Source: Moniliella sp. 'wahieum'
Taxonomy: Eukaryota > Basidiomycota > Moniliellomycetes > Moniliellales > Moniliellaceae
Length of the DNA stretch: 64,000 nucleotides
Direction: 5' to 3'
NCBI GenBank assembly: GCA_003971905.1
Contig: RSEE01000044.1
Span: forward strand, 1-64,000
The notes under the pieces are model-generated. The model saw only the letters and a list, made by a program, of their open reading frames with translations. It made no database searches and was not told where the DNA came from. This document shows positions 44,013-56,441 of the stretch, in pieces (positions within the stretch are counted from its first letter, which is position 1; each line of letters begins with the position of its first letter). A program made the translations under genes and the position numbers.

Positions 44013-45148
44013 ATGTCTGCCTCGACCGCCGTCTCCGACACGCAGATGCACATTGCTGAAGAGCATGCAGCCCAGCATCCAGCAGTAGCCGACAACGCCG
44101 CCTCCGCCTCCTCCGCCAAGTTTGGGCTTGAGCTTCCCTGGGTTGAAAAGTACCGCCCCCGTGTGCTAGCGACGATGTGGTGGGCAATGCGGCGGTGGTG
44201 GAGCGGCTCAAGGCTATTCAAAAGGATGGCAACGTGCCTCATATGATGCTCTCTGGTCTTCCTGGCATTGGGAAAACCACTTCGTCCTCTGCCTTGCTCG
44301 CGCGCTCTGGGCGACCAATACAAAAACGCAGTACTCGAGCTCAATGCTAGCGACGAACGTGGGATCGACGTGGTGCGATCCAAAATCAAGAGCTTTGCTA
44401 GCAAGGCCATCACCTTGCCGCCCGGTCAGCACAAAATTGTGATTCTCGATGAAGCGGATAGCATGACGGCCGGTGCCCAGCAGGCGCGGCGCACGATGGA
44501 GTTGTACTCTGGACCACCCGCTTTTGTTTCGCCTGCAACCAGAGCAACAAGATCATTGACCCGATTCAATCCCGTTGCGCCATCTTGCGCTTCACCAAAC
44601 TTTCTGATCAAGATGTGCTCGACCGTTTGACAGAAATTGTCGAAGCGAAGGCGTACGTCTCTCCGACCCCTGATCCCCATACCAGTTCAAGCTAACCCTC
44701 CCTCCAGGTCAAGTACACGAATGAAGGTCTTGGAGCGCTCATCTTTACTGCTGACGGAGATATGCGACAGGCGATCAACAACCTCCAATCCACCTGGGCC
44801 GGCTTTGGTTTCGTGTCACAAGAAAACGTGTTAAGGTTGTGGACCAACCCCATCCACAGGTTGCCAACCAGATCCTCCAGCCTGCCGTGACGGCCAGCTC
44901 GACTTGGCCGTCGAGATCCTTGACGAGGTGTGGATCCAAGGCTACAGTGCTCTGGACATTATAACCACTCTGTTCCGCGTGTCCAAGACAATGCCCACTC
45001 TTTCGGACCAAGTAAAGTTGGATTACATTCGTGAGATTGGCCTCACCCACATGCGCATCTTGGAAGGAGTCGCGACTCGGTCCAGCTTGGGGGTCTACTG
45101 GCCCGGCTAACCAAATTGTCCCTGCCCAAGCAAGCATTTCAACTTTAG
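44013..45148 (+). CDS. RFC4: Replication factor C subunit (yeast Rfc4 / human RFC2 type)
   Basis: Small AAA+ subunit of the clamp loader that places PCNA on DNA. The start at ATG 44013 (cccATGtct) gives [32 protein letters not shown] follows, then Walker [11 protein letters not shown] (about 44258-44290), [19 protein letters not shown], Walker [18 protein letters not shown], and the sensor/SRC region [21 protein letters not shown] 55-nt intron lies at 44653-44707. After it come [36 protein letters not shown] and [15 protein letters not shown]. It stops at TAG 45146-45148. Motif details ([23 protein letters not shown]) fit yeast Rfc4/human RFC2 rather than Rfc2, 3 or 5. Several one-base frame changes occur. 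Confidence 0.93.
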
Positions 45149-47098
45149 CGATCAAGCCCAGACAATGTACCACTACGATCATCCACTGTGCCACCTGTAT
45201 AGCCTACTCCGCATCCTAGGCACTGATTAGCCCCGGTGCGCGTGTTCTTGCATAGTACTTCATCTCTTGTGCGGCATGCCACACGTTCTCCTCCGCTCCC
45301 TCTTAGCGAATAGCGAAGGGCACTCCCTTTTCTGTCTCTCCATGGGAGGTGCGTACCCGGGTACACGGCTCGAGACGCCATGAAACCAGTCATCTAAAAT
45401 CTTCATCCGCAGATAATCATCCGGTTTTGCCAGCATCAGGGAGATGGATGTCATGCAAAACATCCATAGCGAAAAAACACGCCACAGTCGCCAATTCAGA
45501 ACCACCCGCCCCGAATGAACCAACGTGACCACCTGTCGGTGGTACGCTTGCTGGTCGAGCAGAGGGGCGTAGTAGATGAAGCACCATCAAGCAGCGAACA
45601 CGCTCGAAACTACACAAGAATAGGCTGGTGTTGTACAGTTGGAGGCGAGCAATGAGCAGTCTAATCATTGGTCGAGCCATCAATATCGTGCTTACGGCAC
45701 CGCTTGGAGATGAAAGCCAAGAGCCAAGAACAGGATGAGTATTGCATCAAAGACCTTCCCAACGAGAAGACGACAGTATGTGAAACAGTTCCCAAGACGT
45801 GATGGGACACCATTCAAGCAAGCACTATAACGCCGAAAGCAGAGTTTGAAAAAGAAGTAAGTACATTGGAAAACATGAGGATGAAGTAGAGCAGACTTAC
45901 ATTAAACGACGAAACGATCGACACTGCACCTGGGTATGCAAGTCGAACCTGGATGTGTCACAACGTGGGTCAGCATTTTGTTGTGCAAACATGGCTGGAT
46001 GCAAATAGCCCACGACATGCACGACACAAGGAGAATTCAGTGAAACGAGAACGAAAAAGAGTCCTCAACGGCGCGAGGCCTAGGTGAACGTAGGTAAAAA
46101 GTTTGAACATCCTTATGCTCCTTGTGTCCAGTCGCAAGCACCAGTATAAGCAACGCACCTTAAAAGTGATCAAAATATTACCGTTGACTGACGCAGGGTA
46201 ACAGCCAATCATGGTGAAGGCGGTGGTGATGGTGGTGGGTTATGCCGTCGAAAGGCATGTGGTACTGGTTTTGACGGCAAAGAAAAATTGGTCCAGGGTC
46301 AATATTCAATTCCGCCTTTAGACTTCAGACCGACCTCCACTTCGCCCAGGTGAGTGAAATTTCAGCTAGGGTAGTTTCAGCGAGGTAGATCCATCGATGA
46401 TTCGCCGGGCTGCCGAAGCCACTGGGCTACTCAATAATTGCATTAACTGCAACGAGTACTAACGTCCTGTTTCCGTACTGAGTTACTGAGTACTTGTGCA
46501 ACACAACCACGTCGTCGCGAATGGGGTTGAACGTTGATGACGTTGATGCGGTTGGGGAGAAGGGACGACACTACCTTGCTCGCGACTCGGACGGTCCTAT
46601 CTTCCTCGTTTAGAGGGATAATCGATCGATAATCGATATTGCGGAATACCCGCATATAACTGGTGGTCACATCGAACACATGTCCGCCGTGGGGATAGAA
46701 ATGTCCCGTTGTCCAGATATTGACTGCCATACCTGTGCAATATCTCTGGGCTGTTGGTGTCAAGTGCAATGTATAGGCGACATTCTGCGCGTCCATAGGG
46801 CAGGCCATTCGGCCACCGAGCATCGTGAAAAAATTTGGCGAAGTTGGCGCCCATTGCCTATTATGGCTGGTTTTCTGTACCTGCGCGACGCAAGCAGGTC
46901 ATGGTCTCAACAGCATAATATACGAGGCATGGCCCCTCTATGGTTCTTGCGTTAATGTCTATGTTCGCCCTCCACCTCTTCCACATACTTTCCGGACAAG
47001 TTAAAGATTGCTACGGTATGCGATTGGTATGCTTTGAATGGGTGGGTGCGCGGCTGCTGGTGGGTTCACACGTTCACAGGCCAGCTTTAGCCAAGTCC
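45149..47098. other. Long gap with a possible multi-exon membrane protein (minus strand)
   Basis: On the minus strand, between about 46212 and 45260, hydrophobic pieces alternate with plausible splice sites: VRLAYPGAVSIVSSFN followed by GTAAGT, then VFDAILILFLALGFHLQAVP, then RLQLYNTSLFLCSFERVRCL, and finally QVVTLVHSGRVVLNWRLWRV with FSLWMFCMTSISLMLAKPDD. This suggests one intron-rich membrane protein gene, but I recognise no family and cannot fix its ends. An ATCGATAATCGAT block lies at 46617-46640. Confidence 0.25.
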
Positions 47099-49177
47099 TC
47101 ACAGATCTGAGGAAGAAGATGGTGCGTCGAATGGTTCTTGAGATGGCTGCTCAGGGTCTGTTGGTTCCTCCTTGGTCGCTGGCTTGGACGGAGACGGCAA
47201 ATTCTCCGCCGTACTTTCAGGAGCGGGCTTGGCTTCTTCCGCCGTACCCGTCTTCTTGAAAGGCTCCACGTGGGCGGGTCCACGCAGGCGGGGTCCAGGT
47301 AGGTAGCCAGGAAGAGCTCGAGGCTGGGGCAGGACGGGCGGCGGAATTGTTCCAGCCAATGATGCCAAGGTGGCTGACCCGTCAGGGTGCCCTGGTATTG
47401 ACCCCAGCGGCAACTGTCCACCGAAACCAACCGTCGTTAGGGCCTTCGGCCTCCAGAGACCCCGTGAGAAAGCGGAATTCTGAGAGGAGCGTCGGGGGAA
47501 CTGGGCGCCCCAGGAGAAGTACTGCACGTCCGGACGATCGGGACAGGTGAGATTAAAGATGGCCATCCGTTCTGTCGTTAGATCTTCAAACGCCCGTCCT
47601 CCCCCAGGCACACCCAGCGCGGTCAGCATCGAGACCAGACGAGGGATCCGGCTCAGGCCCACCACCTTTTCTAGCATATAATCCGCAAGCTACTGCCACG
47701 GTGAGGAGTGGTGATGGTGGTTGCGAGGCCACCTTGACGAGTAGCGGCTGCGCCCATGACTCAGGCGAGAGATGAGGTAGCGCAGTCCAAGCCGCCCATC
47801 GAGTGGGCAATCATGTTGACCTCCCGTCCAGAAAAGCGCTCTTCCACCTCCACTTTCAGCGCCGCCGCACGCTCTTGAATGCTTGCTGCCGTCGGCAGGT
47901 GGCAGACCAACACCTCCACACCCATTGGCCTCAAGCGCCTCGGTCGCTCCTCGCCAGTACGAGATGGAGATATTGGACCACTTGAGCTCACTGAAACCAA
48001 ACAGCCCATGAATGAACACAACGGGCAAGCGTGGAGGTTGCCAGTCCTTTTGTTTGCGCAGGAGCTGCGGAACTTCGGTCGGACCAAGTGCTGAGGCTGG
48101 CTGGGTGGCGGCGCTTCCGACGCCTCATGCACCCGAGCTGCTAGGACCGAAGCCGGAGCTGTCGTCCAACACAGGGCCTTGGGAGGCGGGGTGAGAGGCG
48201 GCGCACCCCCTTTCCCAGGGCGATCGAGGCCACCAGCTCGTCCGCATGAGTCGGGCGCGGGTCTTCGACGTCCTGCCCGGGGCGACTGCGGGAGCGGTTG
48301 AACAAGTTTTGAATCCGGGCACGCTGTAGCGCAAGCCAGTCAGCCGGCACACTTCATCCTGCGGCTGTGCCATGCCTCGACCTTGCCGGGGTTCGAGTCT
48401 TTGCCCTGATCCTGGTCCTTATCCGTATCTTGGGCAGCGGGTTGAGTGGGGTCAGGCCTTGCAAAAGAGGGCAGGCAAGGTTTGAAAAAAGTGCGCAGTT
48501 GCCCTCCCGCTAAACTAAGCTGGTCCTTAAATGTCGGCACTTCGTTTGGCCGTGGCGGAAGGGGGGCGGTTCAGACTTGAGCAACGTCTTCAGTCGTCCT
48601 TCCACCGGAGTAGAGTAATCCAGTTTGGCACGCACATCCGCCGGCAGGTTCGCCCGAAGCAGCATCTCCTCCCCGGGAGTCGAGTACGTCCCAATTGCCG
48701 TCTGGCCTAGTGCGCTGTGAGGCGAGGGGGGGCTGGAGGGATGTCGGGGGGATGGGTGGGCCGCCATGCGCGCCCCGGCTTGCGGATAAAGGCACCATCG
48801 CCGGAGCCGGAAGCCAGGAATCTGTGCCTGACTCGCCTGTGCACACGTCAGGTTCATGTCTGGAGCAGCGTGGGAGGGGGCGGCGTACCATAGTTGGCAG
48901 CAAGGTCGGGGGTGTTAGGGGGCATAGGTGCGTCCATGGCCTCCTGAAGCTCGGTGTCGAGACGAGGATGGGGCGTGTGGGCATGCCATGCACGGCATTG
49001 GACGTGGAGCTCTCTCGGCGGCCAGAATGAATGAAGCAGAGGGAGAGCGGGGTGGGCTGTGTGCAGAGGGGGCTCGGGGGCAGGATGTGCGGAGAGAAGG
49101 AGCCTGGAGGGGGAGCTGCTGTTGGGGTGCTTCAGGGCCGGCGGCGCGGCTGCTGAGGGAGCGGGACCGTCGGACAT
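47099..49177 (-). CDS. TGL2: Alpha/beta-hydrolase lipase, TGL2-like
   Basis: Triacylglycerol lipase of the Lip2/Tgl2 group, mitochondrial in yeast. The start at 49177 gives MSDGPAPSAAAPPALKHPNS. The N-terminal 250 residues are Pro/Ser-rich and less conserved (EEMLLRANLPADVRAKLDYS, TFKDQLSLAGGQLRTFF). The hydrolase core starts PVVFIHGLFGFSELKW (oxyanion loop), then YWRGATEALEANGVEVLVCH and AASIQERAAALKVEVEERFS. The nucleophile elbow is NMIAHSMGGLD (plus coordinates about 47788-47815), AHSMG instead of the usual GHSMG. RYLISRLS and LEKVVGLSRIPRLVSML follow. The C-terminal tail is acidic Pro/Glu/Ser-rich and stops at 47099. At least five frame changes occur. Confidence 0.8.
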
Positions 49178-50012
49178 GATGGCCGCGTGTGGGGCGGCTG
49201 AGCCAGGGGGTGGCGGGAGACAGGCGCAGGCGCAGGCGCTGGATGGACGAGTGGGTGGCAGCGGCTGCTGCTTGGGCGTTACCACCCGGCGGTAGATTGC
49301 GCCGCTTCGGTCAGACGAGTGCGCATCGACTAATTACGCTGCTGCGCTCCGCCATCCCCCACCCATCCATCCATCCCTCCCTGCAACATTGGCATCATCA
49401 TCACGACGATCATCCACCCCAGCCTGGCGGGCACAACGGGTTGTGAAAATAGGATAGGCAGGAACATTTCATTTGGCCTGCAGGTCCTCTCTTGCCTGCT
49501 GTTACTATCGCCCAACGCTACGACCTGCTACGACGCGGGTCAAGCAAAGCAGTACTCAACTCAATCCTGACCACAAGTATGAATGGTGTCGATGAACGTG
49601 CAGGCGGACGATGTACAAAACGCGGTACATCAGCAGAAGCATGCATGGGCTGGGCCGAGGAAGCCCACAGGCATATGGAATTCAAGGGCAAATGCAACAA
49701 GGGCAGGTAAACTTGAAGCCGAGTTACCAAGGCGCCTGGTATACTGAACGAAACGACAAACAAGTGCTAGGAGAGATGGCATGGATGATAGCCGCTCCCA
49801 CGGGGACATGGCAATCCGCAAAGGACGAAGAGACGTCCTGGCCCAAGTGGAACCCCACCGCCAGCAAGTCCCTTCCGCTTACATCTCCGACGCAGCTAGT
49901 GTCACGACTGCAACTTAGAGCAGGCCGGGGCAGGACTGCTGGGGACGAAGAAATGGGGCAGGTCGCCTGCAAGTCCTGTGCCTCCTCCTCTTCCTCCAAG
50001 ACAAAGACTGGG
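49178..50012. other. Gap between TGL2 and YTP1
   Basis: No clear gene. The minus-strand frame down to 49724 may be an extension of the YTP1 C-terminus (LEEEEEAQDLQATCPISSSP) if the stop at 50013 is an artefact of a frame change. Confidence 0.4.
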
Positions 50013-52622
50013 TCACAGGTGGGCTTGTGCAGCGGCTGGAGCCCAATCAAGTCCGGGGGACATGCTGGGGTCGCACGACGAGCCAGGCGGAATTCCCGGC
50101 GCAACGCCCAACCTTTGATAAGAAGCAGTGCCGCAGTAAAGCAGAAGCAGAGACAACAACTGCCACAAGGAAGCACAGAATTGCCATCACGTCGTCATAC
50201 CCTGCTCGCATGGCAGCAAAGGAAACCTCTTCCGAGGAAAGCATGAAGGCCAGGCCGCCGCCAGAAAGGCAAAACGCCGCCAGCGCCTCGGTGGGGGGGC
50301 GCGAGGGAAGAATGGAGGTTGGCGGACGAAGCCAAAGGAAGACATATGTTAACAGACGGAAAACGCCAAACCCTGCGAGAGCGTTACCCCACAGTACATG
50401 GATCTGTACCTCATACTCATAGTCCTGGTGGGGGCTGCCATCGCGCTGCCTGTGAGACCAATGATAACAGCTGGGAACGGGTTGAAGGACGATGCGTACG
50501 AGGGTGGCGGGGCCTGGACATTGACCAGTTCGTCCGCATCGTCCCGCGCCGGTACCCCCTCCAAACTGTAGGCGCCGCTACGCGCACGCCCAGATGCGGT
50601 GGGCGAGACTCCATGCTCCGAGGGAGTAGGCGGAAGGATGGTTGAGTGCACCAGTGAAGGAGAACAGTCGCGCAACCGACGAGTCTCCAGGAACAGCCCG
50701 ACCAGCCCCCAAACCAGAACATGACCGCGATGGAGATGTGTGAATTTGCTTAATGGAATAAGGATCGCCCGGTTTGGCCCCAAATCGCTCCATCCACGTG
50801 TTGGTGATGCCATAGACAAAGATGACCATGCACTCGATGAACTCGCCTGTCACCACATTCCGGCGCCAGCGGGTAATGCCCGGGCGTCGGGACGAGCCCA
50901 AGGTCGGTTTCCGGTTCCATGCCCAACCAAACTCGGCTACGCGCCCAGGTAGCGTGCCCAAGTCAGGACCATACCAAAAAGATGGCGCCCTTGATCCCGT
51001 GAGCGGCACAGGTGTTGACGCGGTTGCCACGGCAGGTGCCCGTGTAAATGGCCAGACCCGTGTAACCACACGCAAAGCCGAAGACAGGCAAGGAACGGTT
51101 GACCACCACATGAGTATAGCGGAAGATAGTCAACATCTTGCAAAGCGAGGTGGGTCGAGGGGTAAGCTTGGGCTGCTCATTGCGTAGATTGTGATGACTG
51201 GCCGGTACGGTAGAAGAACTCAAGAGCGTGCTTTGAGGCGAGAACTGCGGCTGCTTCCACTTCGATAAGATGGCAGCTTGGAAGTGGCATAAGACAGCCA
51301 GTCAGGCCCCACGTGGTGCGGCGCATTGACCAATGTCCCCACAGGTGATGGTGGGCTTTCTGTCCGCTCCACGCCCATTTCAACCGCCATATCGTCCGGG
51401 AGGGGCTCAAGGACTCGTTCTTCTTCTTGAAGAAGCGCTCGTGCTTCTCTGGACGAAAGGGTTGATCCCGACCCAGAGCGATGCGAACAAACTGGGACCA
51501 TCGCGCCCGTGGCCTGCCTACGAAAGACCGTTTGTCTCAGGGGGCGAGGAGCGACCAAAGCCGAAGGCGGCTGCTGCGGCATGGAACAGCTGTCCCACGA
51601 GACGAACACGTCCTTTCCCAACGCAGCGACCGAGACACCCAGAACAGGATGTGTCCCATCTTCCCGTGCGCATTGGACGGGTACAAGGGTGGGGTCAAAG
51701 TATTGTATAGTTGGCAAGAAGGATAGAACCTCCCAATGTGGCCAGGTATACAAGGCAAGCCAAGGGAGCCAAAGAAGAGTGTCCTGCCTTCAGGGCAAGT
51801 GCTTCGGAGGTGGGAGGAAAGAAAAACAGGGATCAGCTGGACTCCCAAAGAGCAAGAAATGGAGGCATACCAATCGGACATAAGACCACCGTGGCAATGA
51901 CACAGCCAACAATGTGGGCCACATAAGTCGCCTGTGACGGCGTATGTGTCCATCATCAGGGACAAAAAAACGATGCGTTGCTCCTGTTTGCGCTCAGCTG
52001 CGGAGATCTTGTCGGTGTCAAATAAGGTTCGCCATATCCCATTCACATCGCCCATCAAGCGTTCTGGGCGGGCGAGTGCTTCTGAATCCACAAAGCGCGC
52101 CACTTCAGCGTCGCTTCCCATATCCTGCCATTATCCCATTCGATATAACTCAGCGGTGTTGGGCCAGAGGAAAGGAAAAGGTTAGTCTCATTGAGGTGTG
52201 CGAGTACGGGCGTGATTGCCTGTGGTGGTGCGCTCCAGCCCACCTCCTGGGATCCAGGGAACAGGTACCAGTTCCCCAGGCTCGGCATATGGAATGGAAA
52301 CTGTGTGGTGAAGGTTGGTGTGGGTAATTGCCTCTTCTGGCTGCGAAGACGAGCCTTGCACATGGTTGTGGTCGGGCTCCGGTTGGTGCTGATGCAGATG
52401 CTCATGCGACGGGACGGGTTCGGCGTCGGCGATGGGGTCGGAATGGGAATGGCTATCGCTTTCCGCAATGGAGACGGGTGAGGGGAGAGGCGGGGCAGGA
52501 GGGTCGTTGTGGGGTTCGTCGCCGTGGCGGATGCGCAGGTCTGGCAGCGCGGGGGCGAGAGCAGCAGTAGCACCGCCCGAAGCGGCAAGGGCCACGAGGG
52601 CGGCGGTGGCGAGACGAACCAT
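50013..52622 (-). CDS. YTP1: YTP1-family integral membrane protein (DUF2427/Ytp1)
   Basis: Fungal multi-span membrane protein of unknown function, distantly like mitochondrial electron transporters. The start at 52622 gives a signal peptide MVRLATAALVALAASGGATA, then a His/Asp-rich extracytoplasmic segment (DSHSHSDPIADAEPVPSHEH, LHQHQPEPDHNH) that could bind metal. DVNGIWRTLFDTDKIS and several hydrophobic stretches follow (HWEVLSFLPTIQYFDPTLVP region). The Ytp1 domain shows NRSLPVFGFACGYTGLAIYT, AHGIKGAIF, GEFIECMVIFVYGITNTWME, RFGAKPGDPYSIKQIH and FWFGGLVGLFLE. Near the end, FMLSSEEVSFAAMRAGYDDV and MAILCFLVAVVVSA resemble the family's last TEEQ...DHVTY segment. Introns are probable near 51900 and 51750. 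Many frame changes occur. The 3' end is approximate. Confidence 0.7.
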
Positions 52623-54375
52623 GAAACAGTGCGTCGGGATGGGGAGCTGGTGGTGGTGGTGGGCGAGGAGAGAAAGCAGCGGGGAAGGCAGGGGAGTAAG
52701 TAGTAGGGACGGCCGATGGGCTGAGCGTCGCTAAGCGTTCGTTCGCGTGCCCAAGCGGGTGCTGGGTCTGGATGCGCAATGTCCACGGACAAGGGAGGCT
52801 CAGCGCTCGTCGAGCGTACTCAGCCTGCGGCCTGAGCGCGAGCCTCGTCGCCTCGTGAGGCAGCTGGTAAAAAAAAAGAGGCAGCTCGGCGTGTGCAATC
52901 TCCGGGCGCACGGGGGCAGTGGTGCAGGCAGCCGGCAGCCGGTAGGCACCAGCCAGCACTGATGATGACGACGGCCGATGACGCTGAGGCACGGGCTGGT
53001 GACCAGCCGCAGCCTGTAACGATGCAACTACAGCGAGCAGCCAGCGCCCCTGAGCAACACACCGCTCTGGGCCACAGGGGCCACCCAGCCAAGCAGAGCC
53101 AAGCAGGGCCAAGCGCCAAGCCCCCCCGCAACAATTCTCCCGGCGCTGCCCCCACGCCCCCTCCTGTCGGTGACGATGCCGCGGCGCTGCCTTGCCCGGC
53201 GCCGCTTCCCGAGCACCCCCCACCAGGCAAGCCAAACGGATGTGCTTGCCCAAGGATCAGCGCCAGCACTCAGCCTCAGCCATGAGATCGGTGAACGCCG
53301 GCTTGGATTAGCTAAGCCAGCGGCGCCGCTCCCTGTCGCCTTCCGGAGCTTGGAGCAGTTGAACGATTAATCAGTGTGGCTCAACGGCCCGCGCTGAGGG
53401 CCCGAATCCGTCCGAGTGCAGCTTGTTGGCAGCTAGCCTCGGCTCAGCAGGTGTTAATCACACGAACATAAACGACAGTTCAACTTACATGTGTGGCGTG
53501 GATGCCTGCGGGTGCTGCGTAGTTTTGCGTTGTTCGAGACGACGACGCGCGCACACCGCACACGCCACAGTCTGAGTCTACGAAACAGATATTGCTAACC
53601 AACTCGGACCAAAAAGCATGCCAGGGAAGCACTTCCTTTCCGCGGCCTCGCAGATCGGACGAGTGCGGCCAAGTCCAACACGGTTCATGAACCAACCTAC
53701 TAGCAGGATGGGTGTAGTTTGTTAACTCCACGGTAAATCAGTCATTGTTAACTCCACGATAAATCCGGCATCCCACTTTTGAACACTGACTAAGAACGTG
53801 AACGTTGAACGTCGAACAGAGCCTCGGCAACACACTCGCCTCCGCCTCCTCCATTTTATAGCTTCGGACTTGTTTATGCACCCCCTTCTTCTCTGAGAGT
53901 CAAGAATCCATTAATACTGTATCTTAGTTTGGCATGAGCAGGGGAAGAACGCGGATATTAGCAGGGTCCCTGGTGCTTGGAGTTACTCCTTCTCCTCGCA
54001 ATCCTGGCTCGATCGAGCCCCCGATGCAATGCCGTTTCTCGGCATTCCCAACGCGTGACGACTCTTCACATCATCGGTATATCCCTTTTCAAGTGAGCTT
54101 ATTCTGCCCTAGTACCACCGACACCACAAGTCCAAGCGGGCACACATAGGCTCGCCCAATCGCATACCCATTCGCCACGGAGATAACAGCGCTCTGTCTG
54201 CCTCACCGGGTCAATCGACACTGGTTTACGACTCACGGCTTACATGCGTAAAATAGTCTGAATCCCGTGTCCGAGAAGTGAACAGCCCTCATTAGTATAT
54301 TCTACCCACAATTTGGCGCCCATAGCAGATAGACGACCTAATGCATAGTACTTGAGTTTGATCCTCTTCGCATGT
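52623..54375. other. Gene-free region upstream of YTP1
   Basis: A GC-rich, low-complexity stretch (52700-53330) changes to AT-richer sequence. Frames such as 52893-53285 (+) have no motif and look like chance. GAACGTGAACGTTGAACG words (53795-53815) belong to the same family as the repeats at 9.9-10.1 kb. Confidence 0.5.
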
Positions 54376-55377
54376 CACATGATATCCCAAGCATCTTCGA
54401 TCGCGCAAGTAAACTACCACCAACACGGCGTCAGCAGCCAAGTTCTCAGCCCTCCAGTATTTCTAGTCCAACATCCAAAGGGAAAACGTACCTTACTGCA
54501 AGCCACAGCCGCGCTCAAAGCATACTTTGAAACGGACAACTTTTCGTCCACCTCCAGTCCTCAAAGTCATCCCGTTCGTGGGCCATCGCGCCAATGAAGA
54601 TTGCCAGAGAATGGTCTGCAGGCACGCGGGGGATCCATGTCGACAAGCGTTGCAGAGGGGCATGGTGGGTAAGGGTGACTTTGTGTGTGCCTGCAGAAAA
54701 GCACGGGAGGGAGGAAATCACAGTGAGAAGTCGATCGCCCTTCTCGCTCGTAATCTTTTTGCGCGAAAGAAGCTGCACCATGAGTCCGCTGAAGCGCTTG
54801 AACGTCCGTGGGATTCGACACGAGGATTGACCTCGATCCAGACACCCTGGGCGGTGTGGATGTAGACCTGCAGTCGCCCTGCCTTGTTCAGTGGCGAATC
54901 CAACAGAGACAACAGACATTGGTGCGTAATGTCCGGGCGTGCCTCGGCAATGTCCCGCCCCATCTTGGCCAACGCACTCTGGTGGTCGTCACAACTCAGC
55001 AGCGCCAACTTGCCTTCGTTTGTCGCGGAAGCCGCGGGCGTTGGGGGAAACAGGGACCTGGTATAGCTCCAAACTTGCCTGCTCCAGAATGACGATCAGC
55101 CGTGCCGGTCCTGTGCTCGCAACGAGAGCCATGTCGGGGGAGGACACCTCTCCTTTGGCTCTGCCGATGCCGAAACCGAGGCCGAGGCCAACGTCGACGT
55201 CGGTGGGGCGTGTCGCCCTGCAGGTTTGGGGGGTAGGCCACGGGGTCGCCAGGGCCGTGGATCAGAGTGGTCAGGGCAACTTGAAGGCGAGTTGGATATC
55301 GGAGCGGCTCGTCTGGCTGCTTTTGAGGGTACATTATGCTCCCCCGTGGAGCGAAGGGGAGTAGCGGTGGTCATCAT
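54376..55377 (-). CDS. EMG1: EMG1/NEP1, 18S rRNA pseudouridine N1-methyltransferase
   Basis: SPOUT-class methyltransferase that makes the m1acp3-psi precursor in 18S rRNA and is essential for small-subunit biogenesis. From 55377 ([20 protein letters not shown]) a Pro/Ser-rich lead continues to [16 protein letters not shown] (after frame change). [60 protein letters not shown] and [17 protein letters not shown] follow. The knot region shows [33 protein letters not shown] and [15 protein letters not shown] 77-nt intron (54415-54491) is followed by a 13-codon last exon, [12 protein letters not shown], ending at 54376. That matches the usual EDAW.I terminus. Frame changes lie near 55030, 54800 and 54560. 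Confidence 0.92.
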
Positions 55378-55830
55378 TGGTGGCGTTCTGCATGCCTCCA
55401 AGGTGACCCAGGCTGAGGCTTAACTTAGAACGGAGGAAATGAACAGAGGCTACTCGCTTGCGTGCTAGCCTGATTTTGTGAGACACAAGGCCCACAAAGG
55501 GCGAGCCGATGGGCCGGAATTGAATCTTTCAGTGTCACATCACCGTCACCCGTCACGGCACTTACGCCGCTTGAGCTGCATGAGCAAGTCCTGGCTACCA
55601 GCAAGTTACAAGCCCCAATTAATGACCGATCCTGTCGTGCATGTGATCCATGAGCCAGGCGCTTATAAATGCTTTGATTCCCAACATAACCGTCAAGAGT
55701 GAGGAGGTCACTTGACCTTGATCAATCATGGATGTAGAAGAAAAAACTAAGCAGAGGGGTATTGGGGCCGCCCAAGGTGAAAGCATTCGAGGTTGGTGCA
55801 GGTCCGAACTACGAACTCTTAGCAGCTCAC
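55378..55830. other. Gap between EMG1 and tRNA-Ala
   Basis: No gene seen. CACCGTCACCCGTCAC words (about 55550) resemble the ACCGGTCACC motif family. Confidence 0.4.
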
Positions 55831-55915
55831 GGGCGGATAGCTCAGTTGGTAGAGCGCACGCTTTGCATCCTGGTGCCACTGTGTGAGGTCTGGGGTTCGA
55901 TTCCCTATTCGTCCA
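55831..55915 (+). tRNA. tRNA-Ala (anticodon TGC) with a 12-nt intron
   Basis: The acceptor stem GGGCGGA pairs with TTCGTCC and includes the G3-U70 wobble that identifies alanine tRNAs. The discriminator is A. The D arm is GCTC-AGTTGGTA-GAGC. The anticodon stem CACGC/GTGTG carries the loop TTTGCA...T, anticodon TGC at 55864-55866. The 12 bases 55868-55879 sit between positions 37 and 38, the canonical intron site. The T arm is TGGGG-TTCGATT-CCCTA. All arms fold without mismatch other than G-U. Confidence 0.93.
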
Positions 55916-56441
55916 TATGTTTTGTTTTGCACGTTGGCTTATACCTTTTTGCCGTAACAACCTGCTTCACGTCGACCCCTTCCAGTTGCATATGAAGCTG
56001 TCACAGCTACCAAATCTCCAGCCCCATCCTGAATCTAGCCTAAGTCCCCCCCCTTCCTGACATTCATCATGATCAAATGGACGAAGAAGATCGTACTTGG
56101 CCTCTCTCGCGGGTCACGCGGTCACGGCGAGTTAAGTGAGCAGTGACAGGTTTTCGTGCCAGTCACCGCCAAAAAGTTTGCACGGAGGTAGTTACTGCCT
56201 CGTCTGTTTAACAGCGCCTCTGATCCCGACTCAGCTGTGAAGCTGCTAAGGAACGCCCCATACGCGTGCCCCAGACAGATTCGCCTTCTATTTTGCACAA
56301 CTTAAAAGATACCTTTCATCACTATCGTACAGCATGTCTATGCACTGAGCACAAGGCCTCCCCAACTTAGCCCAGACCAGAAATCAATGGCAACGGCACA
56401 ACCAAGACGTTTAATTTTTCATGTTAAAGCGCAATGAGCTG
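55916..56441. other. Gap between tRNA-Ala and RPS2
   Basis: Nothing recognised beyond GGTCACGCGGTCACGGCG words near 56110. Confidence 0.5.

Noticed and set aside
52893-53285. 130-codon plus-strand frame upstream of YTP1
   Set aside because: GC-rich low-complexity region. Composition is explained by base content, and there is no motif.
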